From contig NZ_CP159218.1 in the NCBI RefSeq assembly GCF_040438885.1, positions 4,402,001 to 4,466,000 of the forward strand: 64,000 nt of DNA, read 5' to 3'. The notes beneath the pieces are model-generated. The model was not told the DNA's origin. It ran no database searches and saw nothing but the letters and a program-made list of their open reading frames with translations. Made by a program: the position numbers and the translations under genes. Shown one piece after another: positions 35,025-44,492 of the stretch; position 1 is the first letter of the stretch; every line of letters starts with the position of its first letter. Source of the stretch: Nakamurella sp. A5-74 (GTDB taxonomy: Bacteria; Actinomycetota; Actinomycetes; Mycobacteriales; Nakamurellaceae).

Positions 35025-35417
35025 ATGCGCCACCTCGTCCTGCTCGAAGGCACCGCCCCCGCCACCCCGCCACCCACCGAGCTGATGGCCGGCATCATGC
35101 AACTCGGCGAGGAGGCCACCCGCGCCGGCGTCCTGCTGGACAACGCCGGCCTGGCCCCGAGCGCTGCCGGCTCCAGGCTCGCCGTCGACAGCTCCGGTCT
35201 CACCGTCACCGACGGCCCGTTCGCCGAGTCGAAGGAGATGATCAGCTACGCCGTCTACGAGACCAGCACGAAACAGGAAGCGGTGGAGTGGACCTCCCGT
35301 TTCCTGCGGCTACATCTCGACCTCTGGCCCGGTTGGGTCGGTGAAGCCCGGGTACTCAAGGTCTTCGGTTCGGAGGACATGCCGTCGTCGGACACCCACG
35401 GCTCGCCACAGTCCTGA
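35025..35417 (+). CDS. YCII-related DGPF-domain protein, partner of ECF42 sigma factor
   Basis: The 130-residue protein has the YCII/DGPF fold with the family-naming motif TVTDGPFAESKEMISYAVYE (residues about 64-83). DGPF proteins lie next to ECF42 sigma factors and are reported as their targets. Some relatives act as small enzymes or ligand-binding proteins, none clearly established. Here the ECF42 gene follows directly on the same strand (start 43 bp after this stop). A second DGPF/ECF42 pair lies at 47587-49276. ATG has AAGGAAAA as ribosome site. Confidence 0.9.
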   Translation: MRHLVLLEGTAPATPPPTELMAGIMQLGEEATRAGVLLDNAGLAPSAAGSRLAVDSSGLTVTDGPFAESKEMISYAVYETSTKQEAVEWTSRFLRLHLDLWPGWVGEARVLKVFGSEDMPSSDTHGSPQS

Positions 35418-35459
35418 CCGCTCACGCCGCCGATGTCTGTGGGTCTGCATGATGGATCG

Positions 35460-36767
35460 ATGACGACCCCGACCCACGACCCACCCGCCGGAAGGGTCGA
35501 GGCGGTCTGGCGGATCGAGGCGGCACGACTGGTGGCCGGCCTCGCCCGCATCACCGGCGATCTCGGCACGGCCGAGGATCTCGCCCAGGATGCGCTGGTC
35601 GCGGCGTTGGAGCACTGGCCGACCTCCGGTGTCCCACCCAACCCGGGTGGTTGGCTGATGACGACGGCGAAGAACCGTGCCGTCGACGGGTTTCGACGGG
35701 ACGCACGCCACCGTGCTGCTGTCGAGACGATCGGCCGCGGGACCCCTGGTGCCATCGACGACCAGGACGCCGTGGACGATGCGCTCGACGATCCGATCGG
35801 CGACGACGTACTGCGACTGCTGTTCACCGCCTGCCATCCGGTGCTGACCCGCGAGTACCGGGTGGCCCTGACCTTGCGCTGCCTGACCGGTCTGCGCACC
35901 GATGAGATCGGCAGGGCCTTCCTCATCCCGGAGTCCGTTGCCGGGCAGCGGATCTCCCGGGCGAAGAAGACGTTGCGGGACAAGGGTGTTCGGTTCGAGA
36001 TGCCCGGGGGCGAGGAGATTTCCACCCGTCTGGCCACCGTGCTGGAGGTCATCTATCTCGTCTTCAACGAGGGCTACAGCGCCACCGCGGGCGACGACTG
36101 GATGCGTCCCGCACTGAGCATCGAGGCGCTCCGGTTGGCCCGTCTGACCGCGGCACTGATGCCCTCGGAGGCCGAAGCCCACGGGTTGACCGCACTGCTC
36201 GAGCTGACCCAGTCGAGAGCGTCCGCCAGAACAGGACCGGACGGCCGCCCGGTGCTGCTGCAGCACCAGGACCGCCGACGCTGGGACCCGCTGCTGATCC
36301 GTCGCGGTCTCTCGGCGCTCGCCGAGGCTCACGGTTGCCACGGTCCGTTCGGCAGGTACACCCTGCAGGCCGAGATCGCCGCCGCACATACGACAGCGCT
36401 GACCGCGGACGAGACGGACTGGCCGCGGATCGCTGCACTGTACGACGCACTCGCAGTGGTCTGGCCGACGCCTGTCGTCCAACTCAACCGCGCGATGGCG
36501 CACGGTCGCGCCGTCGGGCCGGACGCCGGGCTGGCGCTGCTCGACACCGTGGACACAGCCGCGCTCCAGGGCTATCCACAACTGCCGGGTGTCCGCGGCG
36601 AGCTGCTCGACCTGGCGGGCCGGCGGGACCAAGCGGCCGCTGCGTTCGACCAGGCCGCCGCCCTGACCCGCAATGTGCAGGAGCGGGAGCTGTTCGCAGG
36701 GCGCGCCGCGGAGATCCGCGCACAGCGGCCGCCAGTTCCGGCGGTGAAATCGGGTCCCGATCCATGA
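35460..36767 (+). CDS. ECF42-type RNA polymerase sigma factor with C-terminal TPR-like extension
   Basis: The 435-residue protein has sigma region 2 (RIEAARLVAGLARITGDLGT, AEDLAQDALVAALEHW, NPGGWLMTTAKNRAVDGFRR) and region 4 (VALTLRCLTGLRTDEIGRAF, VAGQRISRAKKTLRDKGV). A long DUF6596/TPR-like C-terminal domain (about 190-435) includes VYLVFNEGYSATAGDDW and WPTPVVQLNRAMAHGRAVGP. This architecture without an anti-sigma factor defines group ECF42, where the C-terminal part is needed for activity. ATG at 35460 is chosen over an ATG at 35433. No TGTCGA-type ECF42 promoter is apparent upstream of this pair, unlike the second pair. Confidence 0.9.
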   Translation: MTTPTHDPPAGRVEAVWRIEAARLVAGLARITGDLGTAEDLAQDALVAALEHWPTSGVPPNPGGWLMTTAKNRAVDGFRRDARHRAAVETIGRGTPGAIDDQDAVDDALDDPIGDDVLRLLFTACHPVLTREYRVALTLRCLTGLRTDEIGRAFLIPESVAGQRISRAKKTLRDKGVRFEMPGGEEISTRLATVLEVIYLVFNEGYSATAGDDWMRPALSIEALRLARLTAALMPSEAEAHGLTALLELTQSRASARTGPDGRPVLLQHQDRRRWDPLLIRRGLSALAEAHGCHGPFGRYTLQAEIAAAHTTALTADETDWPRIAALYDALAVVWPTPVVQLNRAMAHGRAVGPDAGLALLDTVDTAALQGYPQLPGVRGELLDLAGRRDQAAAAFDQAAALTRNVQERELFAGRAAEIRAQRPPVPAVKSGPDP

Positions 36768-36777
36768 CACCTCGGTC

Positions 36778-37272
36778 CTAGCCGACCGCCGGCTTCTGCG
36801 CCGCCCCGGACGTTCCGTCCGAACCGCCGCTGCCCTGTCGGGCGAAGAACGAGATCTGACCGTTGGCCTCGAGCACCGCCAGTCGGATTCCGGTCAGGGC
36901 CTCGAATCCCTGCTGACGCGCCGCGGCCTTGAGATCGTCGATGGACAGTTGTTCCCGCCGCAGCACTGCGGGGTCGGTGGCGCCGTTCTCCAAGACCACC
37001 ACCGGTACGCCGTGGGTGATCTTCCTGATCCCCGGCCAACGCGCGTTCGCCCATGACAGTCCCATCGTCAGCACGGTGAACACCGAGATCGCCAGGATGC
37101 CGGCGGTGACCGAGTAGTCCTGCTGCGTGACCGCCTGCTGGACCATGTCGCCCATGGTGATGAACAGGATCAACTGGAAGGTGCTCAACTCGCCGACGGT
37201 CGAGCGACCGACCAGCCGGGTGATCATCCACAGGAACAGATAGATGACGGCGGCACGGACGACGATCTCCAT
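36778..37272 (-). CDS. DUF421 (YetF-type) membrane protein
   Basis: The 164-residue protein has two or three N-terminal helices (EIVVRAAVIYLFLWMITRLV, STFQLILFITMGDMVQQAVT, VTAGILAISVFTVLTMGLSW). The DUF421 cytoplasmic domain contains GVPVVVLENGATDPAVLRRE and LSIDDLKAAARQQGF, ending ISFFARQ. DUF421 proteins are of uncertain function (some link to spore or envelope biology in Bacillus). It lies 29 bp downstream of a single-helix protein gene on the same strand and is convergent with the ECF42 gene. Confidence 0.85.
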   Translation of the reverse strand: MEIVVRAAVIYLFLWMITRLVGRSTVGELSTFQLILFITMGDMVQQAVTQQDYSVTAGILAISVFTVLTMGLSWANARWPGIRKITHGVPVVVLENGATDPAVLRREQLSIDDLKAAARQQGFEALTGIRLAVLEANGQISFFARQGSGGSDGTSGAAQKPAVG

Positions 37273-37301
37273 CAGGGGCCTCTATTCGGTTCAGCAGTCG
37301 G

Positions 37302-37832
37302 TCAGGGAAACAGCGCGGTCCGGAACTCGACCTGCACCAGCCGCTCGGTGCCGTCGAGGACGGCGACCGTGCCGCGGGCGCCCTGCTGCGCGGCGGGCTG
37401 CACGTACGCGTCGAAGTCGACGACGAAGGTGTCACCCTCAGGCGGTGCGTCGAAGGTGAGCAGGACGTCATCGCCGAGGGACGTGCTTGCGGACGCATCG
37501 GGATAGAACCCCTGCTGCTCGAACAGCAACAGGTAGTCGCGGTTGATCGCCAGGTCGATCTCGTCGGCGAATCCACCGGTGTGCTGGACCGTGATCTGCA
37601 ACGGGACGTCCAACCCGGCGCGGGCCACCCCTGCGTACTCCACCGTCAGGGTCCACGCGCCCCGGGTCGCCGCGACGGACGTGCTGTGCACACCCAGCAG
37701 ACCGGTTGCGGCAACGGCCACGACCAACGCGACCAGACCGAGCGTGATCCGACGGAGCACCAGCCCCGGCCGACCGCGGCCGGCGCGCGGGATGTCGGAC
37801 AGAGTCGACGCAGCTTCATCGGAGGGCGACAC
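37302..37832 (-). CDS. Membrane-anchored protein of unknown function
   Basis: About 176 residues: a basic cytoplasmic N-terminus, one membrane helix (ITLGLVALVVAVAATGLLGV), and an extracytoplasmic domain of likely beta structure (WTLTVEYAGVARAGLDVPLQ, FADEIDLAINRDYLLLFEQQ, GTVAVLDGTERLVQVEFRTA). I do not recognise the family. The GTG at 37832 is preferred (GGAGA upstream), although the frame stays open to 37892. Located just upstream of the DUF421 gene and probably co-transcribed. Confidence 0.7.
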   Translation of the reverse strand: MSPSDEAASTLSDIPRAGRGRPGLVLRRITLGLVALVVAVAATGLLGVHSTSVAATRGAWTLTVEYAGVARAGLDVPLQITVQHTGGFADEIDLAINRDYLLLFEQQGFYPDASASTSLGDDVLLTFDAPPEGDTFVVDFDAYVQPAAQQGARGTVAVLDGTERLVQVEFRTALFP

Positions 37833-37928
37833 GGATCGAGTGTTCTCCGCGCAGGATCGATCGCGCCGACGGCGCGCCGCAGGCAAAAGCACTGCGGCCC
37901 AGGAGGGTGCGTCACCGGACCCAGGTCG

Positions 37929-38840
37929 TCAGTCCCGTTCCGGATGCAGGAACTCGGCCAACACGGCCGCCAAGGCGTCGGGAGCTTCCTCGGCCATGTG
38001 ATGACCGGACGGGATCCGGACGCCGGTGACGTCATCGGCCCAGCCGTGCCAGATCCGCACGGGGTCCCCGAACAGCTCCTCCAGGTCGTCGTGCTGCGAC
38101 CAGGCGATCAGGGTCGGCATCCGCAGTCGCCGGCCGGCGAACCGATCGTCGCGTTCGTCCTGCGCGTCGATGCCCAGCCCGGCGCGGTAGTCCTCGAGCA
38201 TGGCCCTGACGACCCGGGGATCGCGCGTCGCCGCCCGCCATTCGGCGTAGTTCTGCTCACCCATCACGGCTGGATCTCCGCGGTACCAGGCATCCGGGTC
38301 GGCACTGATGACCCGCTCCGGCACATCGGGTTGGGCGAAGAAGAACCAGTGCCACCACCGGGTGGCGAACTGTGTGGTGATGCGTTCGAGGTGCTCGATG
38401 ATGGGAATGCAGTCCAGCAACGCCACCCTGGTCACCACCGCGGGCGCATCGAGCGCCATCCGGAAGGCGACATAGCTTCCCCGATCGTGTCCGACCACGG
38501 CAAAAGTACTGTGCCCCAACTGATCCATCGCAGCCCGCAGATCACCCGCAACCACCCGTTTGGAGTGCGCAGAATGATCGGGGGTCGGTTCCGGACCGAT
38601 CGACCTGCCGTACCCGCGCAGATCCGCGCAGACCACAGTGTGTCCAGCGGCCACCAGTTGCGGCGCGACCCGGTGCCAGGTCCCCGAGGTCCTGGGGTGT
38701 CCGTGCACCAGCAGCACCGCGGGGCCCTCACCCGCGCTCCTGGTGAAGATCCGGGCCTCGCCGACATCGATCAGACGCTCGGTGAAACCCTCGAAGTACC
38801 CTCGGTCCGCATGACCAGCGGCCAGCGCGTCGTTCATCAT
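37929..38840 (-). CDS. Alpha/beta hydrolase, haloacetate dehalogenase-like
   Basis: A 303-residue hydrolase with oxyanion/entry region LLVHGHPRTSGTWHRVAP, nucleophile elbow VVGHDRGSYVAFRM (Asp nucleophile in GHDRG), cap region RWWHWFFFAQPDVPERVI with the His-Trp pair of fluoroacetate dehalogenases, and terminal SGHHMAEEAPD giving the catalytic His. In fluoroacetate dehalogenase two Arg residues after the nucleophile (DRGxR) bind the substrate carboxylate; here the second is replaced by Tyr (DRGSY), so the substrate may differ. Start ATG at 38840 or GTG at 38855; neither has an obvious ribosome site. Divergent from the AlkZ-like gene across about 30 bp. Confidence 0.85.
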   Translation of the reverse strand: MMNDALAAGHADRGYFEGFTERLIDVGEARIFTRSAGEGPAVLLVHGHPRTSGTWHRVAPQLVAAGHTVVCADLRGYGRSIGPEPTPDHSAHSKRVVAGDLRAAMDQLGHSTFAVVGHDRGSYVAFRMALDAPAVVTRVALLDCIPIIEHLERITTQFATRWWHWFFFAQPDVPERVISADPDAWYRGDPAVMGEQNYAEWRAATRDPRVVRAMLEDYRAGLGIDAQDERDDRFAGRRLRMPTLIAWSQHDDLEELFGDPVRIWHGWADDVTGVRIPSGHHMAEEAPDALAAVLAEFLHPERD

Positions 38841-38872
38841 GGCGTGATCATGCACTCGTGGGGAGGTGGCGG

Positions 38873-39994
38873 ATGAACTCGGACCAGGTGCTGACCGCCC
38901 GCGCGCTCAACCGCGCCTATCTCGCGCGACAGGGACTGCTCGAGCGGGTCCTGGTCGATCCGGTGACGCTCGTCCGGCGGTTGATCGCAGTGCAGGGGCA
39001 GGCGACCCACCCGCCCTACACGGCGCTGTGGAGCCGGATCCAGGACATCAGCACCCGCGACATCGACACCGCGTTCACGGACGGCCGACTGGTGCGGCTC
39101 GCGCTGTTCCGCTCGACGATCCACGTGATCGCCGGCGACGAGGTGCACCCACTGAGGACCCTCACCGTGCCGTTGCTGGAGAGGGACTTCCCGCCGCACA
39201 TGAGAGCGGCGATGGCCGAGGTCGACAGGTCTGCGGCGATCGCCCGGATGCGGGCGGTTTCCGAGTCCGGGCCGATCTCCTGGAGCGCACTCGGGCAGGC
39301 GGTCCTGTCGGAGTTCCCGGTCGGCGACGCGGCCGGAGAGAGCGACGTCCGGATGCTCTCGCGACTGGCCCGGAACTTCATGCCGATGATCGCCGTCCCG
39401 CCGAGCATGCTCTGGGGCGACAACTCCCCCGGCCGGTACCGACCGCATCCCAGCATCGACCACCTGCCGCTGGACGAGGACGAGATCGCTGCTGCCAGAA
39501 CAGATCTCGCCCGTCGCTACGTCGCCGCCTACGGCCCGACCTCGGCGGCAGCTCTCACCGCGTTCACCGGCGTCAGCGGATGGCCCCGGACGTTCCGCGC
39601 GCTCGACGACGAGTTCGTCCATCTCGAGGGCCCCGCCGGCGATCTGGTCGACCTCCCCGACGCGCCCCGTCCCGGCGGCGACATCCCGGTGCCGGTGCGG
39701 ATGATGGCCGAATGGGACTCGGCGCTGCACTCCCGCACGGACGACGCTCGACTGGTGCCGACCGCGCGGAAACCGTTGGTGTACACCAAGAACGGAATCA
39801 TGCCGGCCACAGTGCTCGTCGATGGACTCGTGGACGGGACGTGGCGGTTCCGCGTCACACCGAAGCGGGCGACGCTGACCGTCGCGCCCACCTCCCGGTG
39901 GTCGCAGCGAATCCGCCGGGAGGTGGAGCAGGAGGCGTTGCGCTACCTGGAGTTCGCCGCTCCCAGTGTCCCGGCAGTGGTCCAGATCGACTGA
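38873..39994 (+). CDS. AlkZ/YcaQ-like winged-helix DNA-binding domain protein (HTH_42)
   Basis: The 373-residue protein has tandem winged-helix architecture of the HTH_42 family: LTARALNRAYLARQGLLERV, VRRLIAVQGQATHPPYTALW, ARTDLARRYVAAYGPTSAAA and a C-terminal TPKRATLTVAPTSRWS block. Streptomyces AlkZ and E. coli YcaQ are glycosylases that unhook DNA crosslinks or remove alkylated bases using a Q-x-Q catalytic motif; here QGQ occupies the equivalent place. Whether it is a glycosylase is unproven. ATG at 38873 has GGGAGG seven bases upstream. No DNA-alkylating antibiotic cluster is evident nearby. Confidence 0.8.
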   Translation: MNSDQVLTARALNRAYLARQGLLERVLVDPVTLVRRLIAVQGQATHPPYTALWSRIQDISTRDIDTAFTDGRLVRLALFRSTIHVIAGDEVHPLRTLTVPLLERDFPPHMRAAMAEVDRSAAIARMRAVSESGPISWSALGQAVLSEFPVGDAAGESDVRMLSRLARNFMPMIAVPPSMLWGDNSPGRYRPHPSIDHLPLDEDEIAAARTDLARRYVAAYGPTSAAALTAFTGVSGWPRTFRALDDEFVHLEGPAGDLVDLPDAPRPGGDIPVPVRMMAEWDSALHSRTDDARLVPTARKPLVYTKNGIMPATVLVDGLVDGTWRFRVTPKRATLTVAPTSRWSQRIRREVEQEALRYLEFAAPSVPAVVQID

Positions 39995-40017
39995 CCCACC
40001 GCGGCCTGCTGGGAGGA

Positions 40018-40059
40018 GATCGAGCGAACGGGATCTCGACTCACTCTGTTCGCTCGATC
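40018..40059. repeat. Dispersed palindromic repeat copy between convergent genes
   Basis: GATCGAGCGAAC (40018-40029) and GTTCGCTCGATC (40048-40059) form a perfect 12-bp inverted repeat around an 18-base loop. It is a single member of the family seen at 1.6-2.3, 24.4-24.6 and 25.8 kb. It sits between two convergent genes and could act as a bidirectional terminator. Confidence 0.75.
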
Positions 40060-40069
40060 ACCGAGTGGA

Positions 40070-40915
<846 letters not shown>

Positions 40916-41055
40916 CTACCAAACGAGCAGCGGGATGCTGCACGCGCATCTGCGTAGCCGGATCGTTACCATTGCGGACGTCGCAGCGACAGACGCTGCT
41001 GCAGTTCGTCGACGGATGCCCACCCGCCCGTCCTGGACCGAGCCGAGAGGTGAGC

Positions 41056-41919
41056 GTGCGCGCGTACACCGTCTCGGCCGTCGGACGCAGTGACATCGGG
41101 CTGGTGAAGCCGAACAACGAGGACGCGTTCCACGTCGGATCCGGGCTGGCCGTCGTCGCCGACGGAGTGGGCGGGAGCGCGGCCGGTGAGGTCGCGTCCC
41201 GGACGGTCGTCGAGGTGTTCGCCGCCCTCGACCACGTCGATGCCGACGCGGACGTCTACGAGCTGATCACCGGGGCGGTCCGCCGGGCGACCGACTCACT
41301 GTTGGACCAGGTGGAGGCCGACCCGAGCCTGGAAGGAATGGGCACGACGGTGACGGCGATGATCTGGTCGGGCACCCGGTTGGTGTTCGCCCAGATCGGC
41401 GATTCCCGCGCATACTTCCTGGAGCAGGGCGCCGAGCAGGCCGAGCGGCATCCCGACCTGAGCACGGACCTGATCCAGATCACCAAGGACGACTCCTTCG
41501 TCCAGTACCTCGTCGACCAGGGCCTGCTGGCACCGGAGGAAGCCGCTCACCACCCGCGGCGCAACGTGATCCTCAAGGCGCTCAACGGCACCACCGTGTC
41601 ACCGGCGTACACCACCTTCGCGCCGCGGATCGGCGATCGGTACCTGCTCTGCTCGGACGGCCTGACCGACTACGTCGACATCGACTCGATCTGCGAGACC
41701 ATCGACGGCACCGACGCCGAGGACGCCGCCGAACGGCTCATCGAGCTCAGCCTGGCGGCCGGCGCCCCCGACAACGTCACGGCGATCATCGCCGACGTCG
41801 TTGCCGACCCGAACTCGGCTGACCCGACCTCGGCCCACCTGACGGAGCCCCCGGCCCGGTCGTCGGCAGACGACTCACCCACGATGCGCATCCCGGCCGT
41901 CGAGGACACCCGCTCCTGA
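41056..41919 (+). CDS. PP2C-family serine/threonine phosphatase
   Basis: The 287-residue phosphatase has GRSDIGLVKPNNEDAFHV, metal-binding LAVVADGVGGSAAGEVASRT, GMGTTVTAMIW, FAQIGDSRAYFL, LLCSDGLTDYV and APDNVTAIIADVV. These match bacterial PPM phosphatases (PstP/Stp type), which reverse Ser/Thr kinase phosphorylation. Unlike PstP there is no C-terminal membrane helix; the tail of about 35 residues is Ser/Thr/Pro-rich and ends PAVEDTRS. GTG at 41056 has GAGAGG five bases upstream; GTG at 41050 is an alternative. No kinase gene is adjacent. Confidence 0.9.
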   Translation: MRAYTVSAVGRSDIGLVKPNNEDAFHVGSGLAVVADGVGGSAAGEVASRTVVEVFAALDHVDADADVYELITGAVRRATDSLLDQVEADPSLEGMGTTVTAMIWSGTRLVFAQIGDSRAYFLEQGAEQAERHPDLSTDLIQITKDDSFVQYLVDQGLLAPEEAAHHPRRNVILKALNGTTVSPAYTTFAPRIGDRYLLCSDGLTDYVDIDSICETIDGTDAEDAAERLIELSLAAGAPDNVTAIIADVVADPNSADPTSAHLTEPPARSSADDSPTMRIPAVEDTRS

Positions 41920-41948
41920 GTGTCGGGGCCCGAGCCCACGATCGGCGC

Positions 41949-44345
41949 TCAGCTCGGAGTCGGGTCCTGGGCTGTCGATCCGATCGTGCCCAACCTGCGG
42001 AGTCCCGGAGCCGGCCGGTCGTAGAGATAGCCCTGCGCGGACGGACACCCGAGTTCCATCAGCAGATCGGCCTGGTCCTGCCGTTCCACGCCCTCGGCCA
42101 CCATGGTGAGCCCCAGGTCGTTGCCGAGTGCGATGACGTGCTGGACGACCAACCGGTCGGCGCGGCTCTCCACGATCCTGGCGACGAAGCTCAGGTCCAG
42201 CTTGATGGTCTCCACCGGCAGATTCGTCAGGTACTGCAGGCTGGCGTACTGGGTGCCGAAATCGTCGATGACGACATGGAAGCCGGCGTCGACCAGCCTG
42301 TTCAGACCGTCGATGGCACCAGGTCCGGCGATCTCGGACTCGGTGATCTCGAGCCGCAGGGCCTCGGCCAACCACCGGTCGTCGCCGACCGCCCGCTGCA
42401 GGTCACCGACCAGGTCGCCGGAGTCCAGTTGACGGGCGGAGACGTTGATCGACAGCAGGAAATCGGTCGGCAGCGCGTCACGCGCGGAACGCAGATCGTC
42501 GAGCGCGCGGTGCAGGACCCATTGACCGACCCCGATGATCTGCCCGGTGCGCACCGCGATCGGGATGAACTCCGACGGCGGGACCGAACCCAGAGCCGGT
42601 GTCTTCAGGCGGAGCAGCGCCTCCGCGCCGATGACCGTTCGGGTGTTCATGTCGACGATTGCCTGGTAATGCAGGTCCAAGCACCGCGAATCGCCCAGCC
42701 CGTCCTGGACGGCGCTCTCCCGCACGGCGCGCAGGTCTAGATCGGCGCTGTAGCGCACGACGCGGTTGCCACCCTGGTCCTTCGCCGCCCGCAGCGCCAG
42801 GCCCGCCTCCCGCAGCAGTTCGGTGAAGCCCTCGAGGCCGGGTGGTTCCGCGTGACGTGAGGTGACGGTGCCGATGCTGACCGTCATCGCCACGGTGCGG
42901 GTCCCGGTCGCCAACGGTTCGGCGAGGGCCACCCTGATCTGTTCTGCGGCCTGCGCGATGAGCAGGGCCGACAGGGGGCCGGGGAGCACGACCGCGAACT
43001 CGTCCCCGCCCAGCCGGCCGACGAATGCCGCTGGTGGCACCACGCGTCGGAGGCGGTCGGCGGCTGTGCGGAGGATCAGGTCGCCCACTCGGTGCCCGTC
43101 CGCGGTGTTGACGCGACTGAACCCGTCGAGGTCGCACGAGAGCACGGCGCAGCGCGGGTGCTCCAGCGAGGCCACCGCCTCGTGGAGGCCTCTCCGGTTG
43201 GCCAGCGAGGTCAGCGGATCGGTGACCGCCAACCGGCTCATCGAATCCGTGGCGGTCGCCCACCAGCGGACGGCAAGCCGCGAACGGAGCACGACCAGCA
43301 CGATGACCATCACCTGGATGGCGGCGACCACCCAGGCCTGCGGGGCGCTGTCGGGCGGCAGGATCAGCGCTCCGATGCAGGGCAGCGCGGTGGCAGCCAC
43401 CATCACGACGAACCGCCAGCCGCCGCCGAACTCATCAGTGGGGCAGCGACCTGGCTCGGTGAGGTCGACCATCGACGGATCGACGGCAGCCGCGCCCAGC
43501 AGCAACACGAACGGAACGGTCGACAGCGCAAGCACAAGAATCGGCTCGGAGACCACGCCGAGACCGCTGACCGTGATCGGCGCGGCGGCGAAGAGATATC
43601 CGACGAGCAGGTAACGGAAGCTCCGCGAGTGGGCGGGCCGGTGGAACTGCAGGTGGGCGACGGAGACCAGGCTGATCGCCATCCCGATCGGCGTGACGAT
43701 GCCGTAGAGCCAGGCGTCCAGGTCGCCGTACTGCGCGAACGCGGGCAGGGTCCGGCTGTGCAGCTGCAGCCCCAGATAGCCGATCCCGATGACGGCACTG
43801 TCCAGCGCGGACGCGAGGGTGAACGGGTGCCCGCGGGCGTACACCATGGCCACCCCCGACGCGCCCAGCAGCAGGGCGCAGCCGGCCACCACGAAGGCGG
43901 TGAAATCGGCGGACGGCACCCCGGTGCCCAACGCCCTGGCCGGCCAGCTGGTGAACAACCCGACCGTCGCCGCGGTCAGCAGCCAGGGCCAGGCCCGCCG
44001 TGGCCGATGGACCCAGATGCCCATCAGGATCAGCGCCATGGTCAGCACTCCCGTGATCAGCCAGATCCACAGGTAGCGGTGGGTCGCGACGGCCGCGGGT
44101 TCGCCGGCGGCGAGCACGATGTGGCCCGCGTAGCCGACGACAGATGCACCGGCGACGGCGACAGCCGCCCATCGCCACGTTCTCGGCTGTCCACCGGGTC
44201 GGGCCGCGCGGTGATGCGCACCGGCATGATCGGCGTGGGCACCGGGTTCGACGATGCGCCCCCCTGGTCCGGAGACCACGGCAGCCAGCACACGCTGGGC
44301 GCCCGGGAGGTTTCCGGGGGTGACCGCCGGGCCGACTCTCGCCAC
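41949..44345 (-). CDS. Membrane GGDEF-EAL protein (c-di-GMP cyclase/phosphodiesterase)
   Basis: About 798 residues: an N-terminal region with roughly eight to ten hydrophobic helices (about 35-340), a GGDEF domain (LTDPLTSLANRRGLHEAV-like start; RLGGDEFAVV near residue 445) and an EAL domain (GAEALLRL near 574, FLLSINVSARQL, VVIDDFGTQYASLQYLTNLP, IKLDLSFV, MVAEGVE). Both GGDEF and EAL motifs look intact, so synthesis and hydrolysis of c-di-GMP are both possible. The open frame continues far upstream through the antisense of the repeat gene at 44493; that part is not credible, and GTG at 44345 is proposed. Divergent from the sigma-stalk gene, sharing a 147-bp promoter region. Confidence 0.88.
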   Translation of the reverse strand: MARVGPAVTPGNLPGAQRVLAAVVSGPGGRIVEPGAHADHAGAHHRAARPGGQPRTWRWAAVAVAGASVVGYAGHIVLAAGEPAAVATHRYLWIWLITGVLTMALILMGIWVHRPRRAWPWLLTAATVGLFTSWPARALGTGVPSADFTAFVVAGCALLLGASGVAMVYARGHPFTLASALDSAVIGIGYLGLQLHSRTLPAFAQYGDLDAWLYGIVTPIGMAISLVSVAHLQFHRPAHSRSFRYLLVGYLFAAAPITVSGLGVVSEPILVLALSTVPFVLLLGAAAVDPSMVDLTEPGRCPTDEFGGGWRFVVMVAATALPCIGALILPPDSAPQAWVVAAIQVMVIVLVVLRSRLAVRWWATATDSMSRLAVTDPLTSLANRRGLHEAVASLEHPRCAVLSCDLDGFSRVNTADGHRVGDLILRTAADRLRRVVPPAAFVGRLGGDEFAVVLPGPLSALLIAQAAEQIRVALAEPLATGTRTVAMTVSIGTVTSRHAEPPGLEGFTELLREAGLALRAAKDQGGNRVVRYSADLDLRAVRESAVQDGLGDSRCLDLHYQAIVDMNTRTVIGAEALLRLKTPALGSVPPSEFIPIAVRTGQIIGVGQWVLHRALDDLRSARDALPTDFLLSINVSARQLDSGDLVGDLQRAVGDDRWLAEALRLEITESEIAGPGAIDGLNRLVDAGFHVVIDDFGTQYASLQYLTNLPVETIKLDLSFVARIVESRADRLVVQHVIALGNDLGLTMVAEGVERQDQADLLMELGCPSAQGYLYDRPAPGLRRLGTIGSTAQDPTPS

Positions 44346-44492
44346 CCGTTCAGCGTACAATCGGACCGCTGGATCCGGGTCGTGCCTGCGCTCCGGGGAC
44401 CAGATTGTGCCCCGAGACCCGCCGGAACGCCGGGCAGGGTGTCCGTCTGGCCACGTCCGCTCCGGGAGCGGAAGTGAGGAGGCTCGTCGATC

